A DNA stretch of 64,000 nt from Pseudidiomarina planktonica (GTDB taxonomy: Bacteria > Pseudomonadota > Gammaproteobacteria > Enterobacterales > Alteromonadaceae): assembly GCF_900177775.1 (NCBI RefSeq), contig NZ_FXWH01000001.1:1612001-1676000 (forward strand), written 5' to 3'. Position 1 is the first letter of the stretch. Every line of letters begins with the position of its first letter. The translations under genes and the position numbers were made by a program. Of the stretch, positions 18,456 through 26,996 are shown piece by piece. The notes beneath the pieces were generated by a model. That model was given only the letters and a program-made list of their open reading frames with translations, did no database searches and was not told where the DNA came from.

Positions 18456-18965
18456 ATGCTGCAATTTATTATGACTGATCTTATTCACCTGGCGAAACTG
18501 GAACGCGAAGGCTTTGCCCTGCGTCAGCGCTTTCAACGGGAATCTATTCAACAACCCTTACACCATGAACCTGCCGCCGAATGTTGCTCCTGTGGTCAGC
18601 AACATCAGCCACGACAACACCGGGTAGTACGCACGCTAATTAGCAATAAAGCCCTGATTGCCAGTACCAACAGATGGCCAAAGCCACTACCCGACGACGT
18701 GATTGAACTGGCGTTTGAAAATGGCTGGTTTTATGTGTCTTTGAATGTACCGCTACAGCGCGTATTTCAAACTATTCATGATGGTGAATTGCCCTGGTTA
18801 TGTCCGGTTTGTGCCGGCTATCAGAGCCATTCGAATTTGTTTGCACCTAGTGCCAGCATTCTGGCTGACGACGGTAGCGTTCGATATGTACCGCAATTTG
18901 TAGCGGGTTATCTGGAACAAGCTGAACAGTTGCAACACCCGGTTCGCAAGCCCCAGTTAATTTAA
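18456..18965 (+). CDS. Orphan cytoplasmic protein with two CxxC pairs, possible zinc ribbon
   Basis: 169 residues, no signal peptide. A coiled, charged N-terminus (LAKLEREGFALRQRFQRES) leads to C43-C44-S-C46-G. About 70 residues later comes C116-P-V-C119-A-G. The CxxC pairs (C43/C46 and C116/C119) could bind one metal. Between them is a beta-like segment with VIELAFENGWFYVSLNVPL. I recognise no family. The ATG at 18456 has GGAG five bases upstream, and a 6-bp GC hairpin (18417-18422 / 18427-18432) sits in the leader. The gene is flanked by a divergent efflux pump and ends at its own terminator, so it is probably a single-gene unit. Confidence 0.7.
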   Translation: MLQFIMTDLIHLAKLEREGFALRQRFQRESIQQPLHHEPAAECCSCGQQHQPRQHRVVRTLISNKALIASTNRWPKPLPDDVIELAFENGWFYVSLNVPLQRVFQTIHDGELPWLCPVCAGYQSHSNLFAPSASILADDGSVRYVPQFVAGYLEQAEQLQHPVRKPQLI

Positions 18966-18989
18966 ACGTTTTTGCAATACCCCAAGGTT

Positions 18990-19028
18990 GCCCTGGCTAA
19001 CTACTGGTAGTTAAGTCAGGGCTTTTTT
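18990..19028 (+). terminator. Terminator after the CxxC-protein gene
   Basis: The stem base gccctg (18990-18995) pairs with cagggc (19017-19022). The stem continues through a bulge to ctac/gtag and is followed by six Ts. The stop codon of the convergent 5'-nucleotidase gene lies in the T-tract. Confidence 0.8.
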
Positions 19029-20793
19029 ATGGCTGCACCGGGGTGTAATTAATAGTGCTGTGCTGGCCCGGGCGGGTCACTTGATCCTGCGCTCGCAACC
19101 AGTCAATAAACGACTGGGCGTACTCTATATAAGTGTCTTCCACTCGACCTTGCTCGCTAAGCTCGCCCAGCAACAACCAGCCATCGCTGCCATTAGCCAC
19201 AAAACTGTTGGTAACCATGCTGTAGCGTTGGTCGTTGTTAAGCGGCTGCCAGCCCTGCTCGGTGCGAGTTTGAATAGCGCTAACGCGATTGCCATCAGCA
19301 GCACTTAAGTCAACGTCAAAGCGAATATTAGCACCGTGCGGATAAGAACCATCGGAGCCGGCGTCAGACAAGGTATAAGCCATGGTCTGCTCCAGCAATT
19401 GCTTTACTTCCGCTCCGGTTAAATCTACCGTTACCAGCGTATTCGAAAACGGCAAAATGCGGTAAGCGTCGCCTAAACTAATAGAACCTGCTGGCAATTC
19501 ACCACGCACGCCACCGCCGTTTTGCAACGAAAAGTCAGCCGCCGGCACACTGCGTAAAAACGCTTGCGCGACCAATTGGTGCATATCCGACTGCCCTGCA
19601 CTACCGCACTGCTCGCGACTAATCACGCCCATGCGCTGCATACATAAACGTTCCGGCGCCCGCGCAATAACTTGCTGGGTAAGCACATCAACGTCTTTAG
19701 CAAAAGTGTCGCGTACAGCAACTGCCGAAGCTTGCGGGGCAATACGAGTAAACAGGCCAGTGTCATCAAACGCTGCTGGTGCCTCTTCCGACAACAAAAA
19801 ATGCGGACGGCCGCCACAACTGGAAATAGCATCCCCGTTAAACTGCAACTGCAGTTCACCTACTACTTTGCTGTATTCATAGGCATGCGCCACACACACC
19901 GGCTCACCATCGGCATTGGTAATCTGAGTTGGATAAGGGCCGTCACTGTCGAGTCCGTAGCTATTAAAGTCACCGAGTAACGTATGCGAGTCACCACCAA
20001 TAATGGCATCAACTGCAGGCAACGCGCGCGCCAGCGCCAAATCGTTACTGTATTGATAATGCGTGAGTAGAATAATCTTCCCCACGCCGTAGCGTTGTAG
20101 CTCGGCAATATAGTGCTCGGCAGTTTCGCGTTCATCGGCAAAGGTGGTGGTGGCATCGGGCTGTGACGATTGCTTGGTTTTTACCGCAATGTCTAACCCA
20201 ATAACGCCAACTTTCTGGCCGCCAAGGTTATAAATTTGATAAGGCTGAAACGAATCCCAGCGGCCACGCGGAGTTAACGGCGACACGCCAACTTCCGGCT
20301 TTACGTTCGCCGCCAGCACCGGGGTATTACAGTCACCTTTAGCTAATGCATTCAGAAACTTTTTCAAGCCGGCATCACCATTATCAAACTCGTGGTTGCC
20401 CAGCACAAAACCATCAAAGCACACGTGATTCATCATGGCCGCATCGGCTTTCCCTTGAAACAACGTGTAGTACAGGCTGCCGGTAATAGCGTCACCGGCA
20501 TGCAATTTCAGGACATGGCGGTTTGCGCTGCTAATACGATCAATCATGGCTGCCACGCGCGCAAAACCACCGCTTTCAACGCGCACACTCTCGCCATCTA
20601 GTTGCAACGATGTACGTGAATGCGCATCCAGGTTGGAGTGGTGATCGTTCACGTGCGCTATGGTCAGCTCAAAATTAGTCGCGCCACTGGCAGTTGCTGG
20701 CTGTGTGGCTGCCGTGTCCGGTGCCATATTCGAACATGCCACCGTAGTTGCTAACGCCGTAGCTAACGCGAGTAATTTAAACTGAGCATTCAT
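19027..20793 (-). CDS. 5'-nucleotidase / UshA-like metallophosphatase lipoprotein
   Basis: A periplasmic or surface enzyme that removes phosphate from nucleotides to salvage nucleosides. 588 residues. I use the ATG at 20793 because AAGGTGA precedes it and it opens a lipoprotein signal ending in TTVAC (C20). Metal-binding motifs of the N-terminal metallophosphatase domain are seen: AHVNDHHSNLD, KLHAGDAI, GNHEFDNG, LTHYQYSND and GGDSHTLL. The C-terminal 5'-nucleotidase domain carries LQNGGGVRGELPAG and SNSLVT-like ILPFSNTLVTVDLTG, then NSFVANGSDGW, which binds the substrate base in relatives. Substrate range (UMP, NAD, UDP-sugars) is not resolved. Confidence 0.92.
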   Translation of the reverse strand: MNAQFKLLALATALATTVACSNMAPDTAATQPATASGATNFELTIAHVNDHHSNLDAHSRTSLQLDGESVRVESGGFARVAAMIDRISSANRHVLKLHAGDAITGSLYYTLFQGKADAAMMNHVCFDGFVLGNHEFDNGDAGLKKFLNALAKGDCNTPVLAANVKPEVGVSPLTPRGRWDSFQPYQIYNLGGQKVGVIGLDIAVKTKQSSQPDATTTFADERETAEHYIAELQRYGVGKIILLTHYQYSNDLALARALPAVDAIIGGDSHTLLGDFNSYGLDSDGPYPTQITNADGEPVCVAHAYEYSKVVGELQLQFNGDAISSCGGRPHFLLSEEAPAAFDDTGLFTRIAPQASAVAVRDTFAKDVDVLTQQVIARAPERLCMQRMGVISREQCGSAGQSDMHQLVAQAFLRSVPAADFSLQNGGGVRGELPAGSISLGDAYRILPFSNTLVTVDLTGAEVKQLLEQTMAYTLSDAGSDGSYPHGANIRFDVDLSAADGNRVSAIQTRTEQGWQPLNNDQRYSMVTNSFVANGSDGWLLLGELSEQGRVEDTYIEYAQSFIDWLRAQDQVTRPGQHSTINYTPVQP

Positions 20794-20851
20794 AGAATCA
20801 CCTTTTTGCTGAAAGCCAATAACCACCACAAGCCACCAGCGTATCGACCTT

Positions 20852-21784
20852 TTATTTCAATAAGCCTATTTCACGCAAACGCTGCATTAAATAATCATCG
20901 GCAGTAATAGGCTCATAACGACAAGGGTTGTCGCTAGTAACGCAACTGGCTAACGGATCTATTAATACATCCGGATTAAAATGCAAAAAGAACGGAATAG
21001 AATAGCGTGACTTGCTGCTGTACGGTGCCGGCGGATTCACCACCCGGTGGGTGGTAGAAGGTAATACGTTGTTGGTTAGGCGCTGCAACATATCACCCAC
21101 ATTACAAATAATGGCGCCTTCAATAATAGTTACAGGTATCCAGCTACCATCGCGTGCCAGCACTTCCAGGCCAGGCTCGCGCGAGCCAACCAGCAAGGTC
21201 AGTACATTAATGTCTTCATGGGCGCCCGCACGAACCGAAGGCGTGCCTTCGTCCACAATTGGCGGATAGTGCAACGGACGTAAAATAGAATTCCCCATAT
21301 CTACGCGGCTGCGGAAGAACTCCCGCGACTGGCCCAAATACACAGCTAAGGCATCCAATACCTGGTTGCCCAGCATATCCAAAGCCTTATAAAGCGCCAG
21401 CATACGGGTTTTAAACTCAGGAACTTCTTGCGGCCATACGTTTGGCAGCAACTGCGAAAATGGTGGTTCACCCTCAATTTCACGCCCAATATGCCAAAAC
21501 TCTTTTAGGTCGACATGCTTGGCGTCTTTCGCAATTTCCGTTCCAAACGGCGTGTAACCGCGGGCGCCGCCCTGTCCTGGTTGATGGTATTGCTGTTTGG
21601 TTTCGGCAGGTAAGGCGAATAATTCGCGACTGATATCCAGCGCACCGTGAATAATGTCGATGTTGATACCGTGGTTGGTAAGCGCGACAAAACCATTGCG
21701 CTCGTAACCTTCACCTACGTTCTGCGCGAAGATTTCAAAATCAGCCTCATACTGGCTCATATCTATGTGTGGAATGGACTTCAT
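20852..21784 (-). CDS. 2-oxoglutarate/Fe(II)-dependent oxygenase, isopenicillin-N-synthase family
   Basis: A 310-residue soluble oxygenase. The ATG at 21784 has an AGGTAAGG site; a TTG 18 bases earlier is less likely. The N-terminal DIOX_N part has IPHIDMSQYEAD and the NHGI motif. The double-stranded beta-helix carries the iron ligands: H and D of AHEDINVLTLL and H of STTHRVVNPP. RYSIPFF provides the RxS co-substrate contact. Plant-type and bacterial relatives hydroxylate or desaturate many small molecules, and I cannot give the substrate. It is 58 bp upstream of the 5'-nucleotidase gene on the same strand. Confidence 0.88.
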   Translation of the reverse strand: MKSIPHIDMSQYEADFEIFAQNVGEGYERNGFVALTNHGINIDIIHGALDISRELFALPAETKQQYHQPGQGGARGYTPFGTEIAKDAKHVDLKEFWHIGREIEGEPPFSQLLPNVWPQEVPEFKTRMLALYKALDMLGNQVLDALAVYLGQSREFFRSRVDMGNSILRPLHYPPIVDEGTPSVRAGAHEDINVLTLLVGSREPGLEVLARDGSWIPVTIIEGAIICNVGDMLQRLTNNVLPSTTHRVVNPPAPYSSKSRYSIPFFLHFNPDVLIDPLASCVTSDNPCRYEPITADDYLMQRLREIGLLK

Positions 21785-21956
21785 AACCTTACCTGAATGC
21801 AATCTGTAAACGGACGCCTATGCTATGAATTTCGGCCTTAAACAACAAGCAAAATTATGTATTTCGTAAAGCTCTTGTAAAGCCCCGAACCTTAATCGAT
21901 AGCCTCCAGTCCAATGCCGCGGACACTACGAATTTTTCGTAACGCAAGGAGTACCT

Positions 21957-22535
21957 ATGTACAAAAATAAATTTCGTTTAAGTGGCAGCGCTGCAGCAAT
22001 TTTAGCATTGAGCACCACCGCCTTTAGTGGAACTGTTTTGGCCGAACAACAGCCTGACTTCAACTACATTGGCGTAGCCGCGGAAAACAATAACGAGTAT
22101 AGCGGTTCAGACACGGGCTTGCGATTCGAAGCTAGCTATGAACTTCAGGATCGTTACTTCTTATCCGGCTATTACCGTACCCTGGGTAACAATGGTTTCA
22201 GTAATGACGACTTCAACAGCTTTGCTGTGAAAGGCGGTCGTTACTTTGGTTTGGCCGACGGCCTTACCGCTGATTTCTCTGTGAAAGCCGGTAACGTTGA
22301 CTATGATGTTGACGATTCAAACTTTTACGGTATTGAAGCAAACTTACGCCAACGGATTGGCATGTTTGAAGTTCACGGTGGTTTAGGTTGGGTTGATTAC
22401 ACCGACGGCGGCACTGACACTCAATACATTGTTGGTGGCCGTGCCTTCATCACGCCAGCATTAGCTATTGGTGTTGATTTCAACGACTCTGAATTTGGTG
22501 AAGGTTGGTTACTGACCGCCCGTTACCACTGGTAA
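21957..22535 (+). CDS. YfaZ-like outer-membrane beta-barrel protein
   Basis: 192 residues with a signal peptide (cut near VLA-EQQ) and an alternating beta-strand pattern through to a C-terminal YHW, where the aromatic end suits BAM recognition. Short turns such as NNNEYSGSD, SNDDFNS and TDGGTD fit a small 8-stranded barrel. YfaZ-family proteins have this size and plan, and their role is not known. The ATG at 21957 has AAGGAG upstream. It ends at a strong terminator and is a single gene. Confidence 0.75.
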   Translation: MYKNKFRLSGSAAAILALSTTAFSGTVLAEQQPDFNYIGVAAENNNEYSGSDTGLRFEASYELQDRYFLSGYYRTLGNNGFSNDDFNSFAVKGGRYFGLADGLTADFSVKAGNVDYDVDDSNFYGIEANLRQRIGMFEVHGGLGWVDYTDGGTDTQYIVGGRAFITPALAIGVDFNDSEFGEGWLLTARYHW

Positions 22536-22565
22536 TTTTGTAAAGCAGGAGTTTCTCCAAGCTTA

Positions 22566-22592
22566 GCCTCGCTCCCGCGGGGCTTTTTTTTT
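22566..22592 (+). terminator. Terminator of the outer-membrane protein gene
   Basis: A 7-bp stem with one wobble (gcctcgc / gcggggc), loop tccc, then nine Ts. Confidence 0.88.
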
Positions 22593-22724
22593 GCCCAAAA
22601 GTTATCAACAAAAGCGCAGGTAACGGCATAATATATTCCACAAGATTCTGAGCTAAGCTCTACTACCGCACGCCAATAAAAGCTATGCTGATATTCTAAA
22701 CTTCAGCAAGGTGCGTAACTTCTT

Positions 22725-23900
22725 ATGACTTCGAATGTGTCAGCAAAACTTCCCGAATTCATGCAGCTCTACCGGCAACTGGTAGCACAACCCTCAGTGT
22801 CCTGTATTGACCCGAAATGGGACACCAGCAACAAAGCTGTGATTGACCTGCTGGCAGGTTGGCTCAAACAACTGGGCTTTCAGTTAGAAGTGAATGCTCT
22901 GCAGGGGCAACCGCATAAGTTTAACTTGCTGGCCAGTTATCGTCCTGACGGCGTTCAAGCCGGTGGCTTGCTATTGGCCGGGCATACCGACACTGTACCC
23001 TGGGATGAAGGCCGCTGGACTCGCGATCCTTTTACGCTAACTGAAGCTGACAACCGGTTGTATGGCCTCGGCAGCGCCGACATGAAAGGCTTTTTTGCCT
23101 TTGTACTGGAAGCGATTCGCCAGTTGGATTTAACCAAGTTAACCAAACCGCTGTATATTTTGGCCACCGCCGACGAAGAAACCACCATGGCTGGTGCTCG
23201 CGAGCTCGACAAATACCCGGATTTAAAACCGGAATTTGCCATTATTGGCGAGCCCACCAGCATGACTCCGGTAGTGGCTCACAAAGGCCATTCCACCGAG
23301 GCAATTCGAGTAGTTGGTAAAAGTGGCCATAGCTCGAATCCGGCGGCTGGGGTAAATGCTATCGAAGTAATGCATGCGGTAATTAGTGAGCTACAACAAG
23401 TACAGCAGAGCTTTCAAAAGCGCTATACCGACGACTTATTCGCAGTGCCCTACCCAACTATAAACTTCGGCAACATTCATGGTGGCGATGCCGCCAACCG
23501 TATTTGTGCTTGCTGCGAAATGCACATAGACATACGCCCACTGCCGGGCATGGCCTTACCTGAAATGTACGATTTGCTGAATCACCATCTGGCCCAGGTG
23601 AATCAACGCTACCCCAATGCAGTAAGCCTGCATCATTTGCATGAACCTATTCCGGGCTATCGCTGTGATACCAACAGCGCCATAGTGCAATTGGCTCAAC
23701 AAATTAGCGGACAAACAGCCGAGCCCGCGAATTACTGCACCGAGGCCCCTTTTGTGCAAGGGCTGGGTTGCCAGACTATTGTGATGGGGCCAGGCTCTAT
23801 TAATCAGGCGCATCAGCCCGACGAATACATAGAGCTAAGCCAGATAAAACCGGCGCAACAGCAACTGGAAACTATGATCCGCAAGGTGTGTGGCGGCTAA
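22725..23900 (+). CDS. argE: Acetylornithine deacetylase
   Basis: An M20-type zinc enzyme that removes acetate from N-acetylornithine in arginine synthesis. 391 residues. Metal and catalytic motifs seen: LLLAGHTDTVPWDEG (His and the following Asp), LGSADMKGFFAF (bridging Asp), ATADEETTMAGAREL (catalytic and metal Glu), and IIGEPTSM. The dimerisation lid lies between about 180 and 290, with GKSGHSSNP. RIC-ACCEMHIDIRPLPGM and EAPFVQGLGCQTIVMGPG bring the last metal ligands. The gene stands alone here, not in an argCBHG block. It converges on rnhB with only eight bases between them. Confidence 0.93.
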   Translation: MTSNVSAKLPEFMQLYRQLVAQPSVSCIDPKWDTSNKAVIDLLAGWLKQLGFQLEVNALQGQPHKFNLLASYRPDGVQAGGLLLAGHTDTVPWDEGRWTRDPFTLTEADNRLYGLGSADMKGFFAFVLEAIRQLDLTKLTKPLYILATADEETTMAGARELDKYPDLKPEFAIIGEPTSMTPVVAHKGHSTEAIRVVGKSGHSSNPAAGVNAIEVMHAVISELQQVQQSFQKRYTDDLFAVPYPTINFGNIHGGDAANRICACCEMHIDIRPLPGMALPEMYDLLNHHLAQVNQRYPNAVSLHHLHEPIPGYRCDTNSAIVQLAQQISGQTAEPANYCTEAPFVQGLGCQTIVMGPGSINQAHQPDEYIELSQIKPAQQQLETMIRKVCGG

Positions 23901-23908
23901 CAGGCCCT

Positions 23909-24466
23909 TTATTTAAGCAATCTGGCAACCGGCGCGAAGCTGCGTCGGTGAATCGGACTCACGCCATGTTCTTTCAGTAAGGCCAAATGCAATGGCGTCG
24001 GGTAGGCTTTATGTCTGGCAAACTCATACTGCGGATAGTGCTCGTGCCAGGCCAGCATTTGCCGGTCACGTTCTACTTTCGCCAGTATTGATGCCGCCCC
24101 AATACATTCTTCCTGCATATCACCACCAACTATCGCTTTGGCGGGCATACTTAACTTAGGCACTCGATTACCGTCTACCAGCACTAAACTCGGGGCAATT
24201 GGCAATGCCTCTATGGCTCGCTGCATAGCCAGCATAGATGCCCACAGAATATTAATTTCATCAATTTCGGCCGGGTCACACTGGGCAATACTCCAGTACA
24301 GTGCCCGCTCTTTTATTTCTTCATTAAGCTTTTGGCGCTTCTTTTCACTCAACTTCTTTGAGTCGGTAATACCGGTAATGGGATCATCCGGGTTCAAAAT
24401 CACCGCAGCAGCCACTACCGGCCCGGCCAATGGCCCACGCCCAGCCTCATCAGTTCCACAAATCAT
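23909..24466 (-). CDS. rnhB: Ribonuclease HII
   Basis: Cuts RNA in RNA-DNA hybrids and nicks at single ribonucleotides in DNA. 185 residues. The active-site start [16 protein letters not shown] gives D5 and E6, with further acidic residues in [10 protein letters not shown] and [12 protein letters not shown]. The end carries [17 protein letters not shown]. In E. coli rnhB sits between lpxB and dnaE; here it lies about 17 kb from dnaE, so the block has split. AAAGAG upstream of the ATG at 24466 is a modest ribosome site. Confidence 0.95.
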   Translation of the reverse strand: MICGTDEAGRGPLAGPVVAAAVILNPDDPITGITDSKKLSEKKRQKLNEEIKERALYWSIAQCDPAEIDEINILWASMLAMQRAIEALPIAPSLVLVDGNRVPKLSMPAKAIVGGDMQEECIGAASILAKVERDRQMLAWHEHYPQYEFARHKAYPTPLHLALLKEHGVSPIHRRSFAPVARLLK

Positions 24467-24476
24467 GACAACTCTT

Positions 24477-24507
24477 TTGCTCTCTAGGGGTATTTAGGTA
24501 TGATACC
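24477..24507 (+). promoter_or_regulatory. Promoter of AbgT transporter 2 with a palindrome over the -10
   Basis: TTGCTC (24477-24482) and TATGAT (24499-24504) are separated by 16 bp. The -10 lies inside the perfect palindrome ggtat-g-atacc (24497-24507), which could be a small operator. Confidence 0.45.
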
Positions 24508-24563
24508 TTGGCATTCAAAATAACAACAAACAAACTACAAAAATAACAAGGGAATCTTATCTC

Positions 24564-26126
24564 ATGTCGCAATCATCGCAAACGGCCGACAGCTGGCTCA
24601 ATCGTATGCTCGATCGGGTTGAGCGAGTAGGTAACAAGCTCCCCGACCCGGCCATGATGTTCTTTGGCTTACTTCTTATTGTCTGGGTTATTAGTTTCTT
24701 TCTTTCTGGTGTCACTTTTGACGAAGTGCACCCGCTTACCGGCGAGCAAATCAGTGTTGTGAATTTGCTTAGCGGCACCGAAATGGCTGACTTCTTAGCC
24801 AACATGGTGAACACCTTTATGGGCTTCGCGCCCTTAGGTGTGGTGTTAGTAGCCATGCTGGGTGTTGGTGTAGCCGAGCGCAGTGGCTTCATTAATGTAG
24901 CTATTAAACTGATGCTTAATGTTACCCCGAAGATGCTGCTAACCCCGGTATTAATTCTGGTAGCTATTGTCAGCCACACCGCAGTTGATGCCGGTTACGT
25001 GCTGGTAATTCCACTAGGTGGGGTTATCTTCTATGCTGCTGGTCGACATCCACTGGCTGGTATTGCGGCCGCTTTCGCCGGTGTTTCCGGTGGCTTTAGT
25101 GCCAACTTTGTGCCCTCGGCTATTGACCCGTTAATTCAGGGTTTCACTCAAACCTCGGCGCAAATGCTGGACCCGAATATTCAGTTAAACCCGTTGAATA
25201 ACTTCTACTTCACCGCCTTATCTTCCATTGTTGTGGTAGCCATTGGCTGGTACCTAACCGACAAAGTTATTGAGCCGCGTTTGCAAGGTGCTGAGATTGA
25301 CGGCGACCAGGAAGACATGCCGGCACTAGACGATGTAACACCACGTGATCGCAAAGCCTTTTATTCTGCAGTACTGACCATGGTGGTAGGTTTAACCCTG
25401 TTGTACCTGGCCGCAACCGCAGAAAATACACCGCTGGCTGATGCAACTGGTGAACTAGCTTCGTTTACCGCACCCTTAATGCAGTCCATTGTTCCGCTAA
25501 TTTTCCTGCTGTTTATTATTCCGGGTGTGGTTCATGGCTTTGTTGCCGGTACCTTCACGAATTCGCAGGATGTTGTGAATGCCATGACCAAGTCGATGGA
25601 AGGCATGGCTTACTACATGGTTATGGCGTTCTTCTGCGCTATGTTCATTAAAGCATTCGGTGATTCACAACTTGGTACCTTACTGTCAATTAAAGGCGCC
25701 TCAATACTCCAGAGCTGGGCCTTGCCGGGCAGCATGACTCTGGTTGGCATTGTGTTCCTGGTTGCCTTTATTAACCTGTTTGTTGGCTCCGCCTCAGCCA
25801 AGTGGGCGTTGCTGGCACCTATATTTGTACCAATGCTGATGCAACTGGGCTTTTCGCCGGACTTAACTCAGGCTGCGTACCGCGTGGGTGATTCCTCCAG
25901 TAACATTATTACGCCACTACTACCCTACTTCCCGTTAGTCGTGTTGTATTGCCAGCGTTATGTGAAGAATACCGGCATTGGCTCACTGGTGGCATTAATG
26001 CTGCCATACTCCATTAGCCTGCTAATTATCTGGTCAGCATTCTTAATCCTGTACTGGACGCTTGGCGTAGCCTTCGATATTCCACTTGGAATTCAGGCTA
26101 CTTACGATTACCCACCGGCGGGCTAA
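24564..26126 (+). CDS. AbgT-family transporter 2
   Basis: A paralogue of the 14088 gene, 520 residues, same helix plan. Shared landmarks: GNKLPDPAMMFF at the start, LGVGVAERSGFINVA, IVSHTAVDAGYVLVIPLGG, AAAFAGVSGGFSANFVPSAIDPL, GSASAKWALLAPIFVPML and RVGDSSSNIITPLLPYF. It differs in the first hairpin (SHTAVDAGY against SNTAAELGY) and in the loop before the second half. Possible roles are import of p-aminobenzoyl-glutamate or other acyl-amino acids or export of antifolates. An SDR gene follows three bases later, so the pair is an operon. That hints at a metabolic rather than drug-export role, though only as inference. Confidence 0.93.
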   Translation: MSQSSQTADSWLNRMLDRVERVGNKLPDPAMMFFGLLLIVWVISFFLSGVTFDEVHPLTGEQISVVNLLSGTEMADFLANMVNTFMGFAPLGVVLVAMLGVGVAERSGFINVAIKLMLNVTPKMLLTPVLILVAIVSHTAVDAGYVLVIPLGGVIFYAAGRHPLAGIAAAFAGVSGGFSANFVPSAIDPLIQGFTQTSAQMLDPNIQLNPLNNFYFTALSSIVVVAIGWYLTDKVIEPRLQGAEIDGDQEDMPALDDVTPRDRKAFYSAVLTMVVGLTLLYLAATAENTPLADATGELASFTAPLMQSIVPLIFLLFIIPGVVHGFVAGTFTNSQDVVNAMTKSMEGMAYYMVMAFFCAMFIKAFGDSQLGTLLSIKGASILQSWALPGSMTLVGIVFLVAFINLFVGSASAKWALLAPIFVPMLMQLGFSPDLTQAAYRVGDSSSNIITPLLPYFPLVVLYCQRYVKNTGIGSLVALMLPYSISLLIIWSAFLILYWTLGVAFDIPLGIQATYDYPPAG

Positions 26127-26129
26127 ATC

Positions 26130-26915
26130 ATGAGCTATCTAACGGATAAAACCATTTGGTTAACCGGTGCCTCTTCAGGCATCGGTTTAGCGCTGGCCCG
26201 CGAGCTGGCCAACTACGATGTGCGCTTAATCTTAACGTCGCGACGTGAGGATGCTTTAGAAGAAGTACGCAAAAGCTTACCAAACAGTGACAAGCATCAA
26301 GTGCTGGCCTTAGATTTAAGCCAGCCTGAGGAAGCTATGGCAGCGGCTACCAAAGCCCTGGGTGACACTCAAATTGATATCCTGATCAACAATGCCGGCG
26401 TTTCCCAGCGCAGTTTGATTCTGGACACCGACTTGAAGGTTTACCGTCAGCTCATGGAGATTGACTATTTTGGGGTGGTTGCACTCACTAAGCTGGTATT
26501 ACCTAGCATGGTAGCGCGCCAATCAGGCCATATAGTCACTGTATCCAGCGTAGCCGGTAAAATCGGTACTAAGCTGCGTAGTGGCTACTCAGGCGCGAAG
26601 TACGCCGTACTGGGCTTTATGGACAGCCTGCGCGCAGAAGTTGCGGCTGATAAAATTAGCTGTACTTCTATTTTGCCGGGGTTTATTAATACGCCGGTGG
26701 CACACAACTCGTTAACTGGTGATGGTTCCGCCTTAGGCGAGCCGGATCAGGACAATGCCAGCGGTATGTCGGCGGAAGACTGTGCTAAGGCCATAGTGAA
26801 AGCCATAACCGCCCGTAAAGACGAAGTTGTGGTAGGCAAAGGTTTGAGTAAGCTGGCGCCGCTTATTCAACGTATTTCGCCCAGCTATGTGCGAAGAATG
26901 ATCGCCAAGCTGTAA
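26130..26915 (+). CDS. Short-chain dehydrogenase/reductase
   Basis: A 261-residue classical SDR. Seen: the NAD(P)-binding TGASSGIGLALAREL, LINNAGVSQRS, the catalytic Ser in TVSSVAGK, and YSGAK (Tyr and Lys). The C-terminus is closest in style to DHRS7-like enzymes, with PGFINTPVAHNSL and a basic tail SPSYVRRMIAKL. R41 in LTSRREDAL after the second strand suggests NADP(H) preference. It starts three bases after AbgT transporter 2 and ends at a bidirectional terminator. The substrate is unknown. Confidence 0.9.
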   Translation: MSYLTDKTIWLTGASSGIGLALARELANYDVRLILTSRREDALEEVRKSLPNSDKHQVLALDLSQPEEAMAAATKALGDTQIDILINNAGVSQRSLILDTDLKVYRQLMEIDYFGVVALTKLVLPSMVARQSGHIVTVSSVAGKIGTKLRSGYSGAKYAVLGFMDSLRAEVAADKISCTSILPGFINTPVAHNSLTGDGSALGEPDQDNASGMSAEDCAKAIVKAITARKDEVVVGKGLSKLAPLIQRISPSYVRRMIAKL

Positions 26916-26930
26916 CTTACCCAGCTATAA

Positions 26931-26968
26931 AAAAACGCCCATACCGGGTTACTGGTATGGGCGTTTTT
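26931..26968. terminator. Bidirectional terminator between the SDR and bkd genes
   Basis: A perfect 15-bp stem (aaaaacgcccatacc / ggtatgggcgttttt) with an 8-nt loop. As and Ts on both sides serve the convergent SDR (+) and E2 (-) transcripts. Confidence 0.93.
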
Positions 26969-26996
26969 TTTCAAACAGATTCGTGAAGAATACTGC

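Noticed and set aside
22625-22720. ArgR boxes upstream of argE
   Set aside because: Two attc half-sites occur (atattcc, atattct), but neither has a partner at the right spacing.
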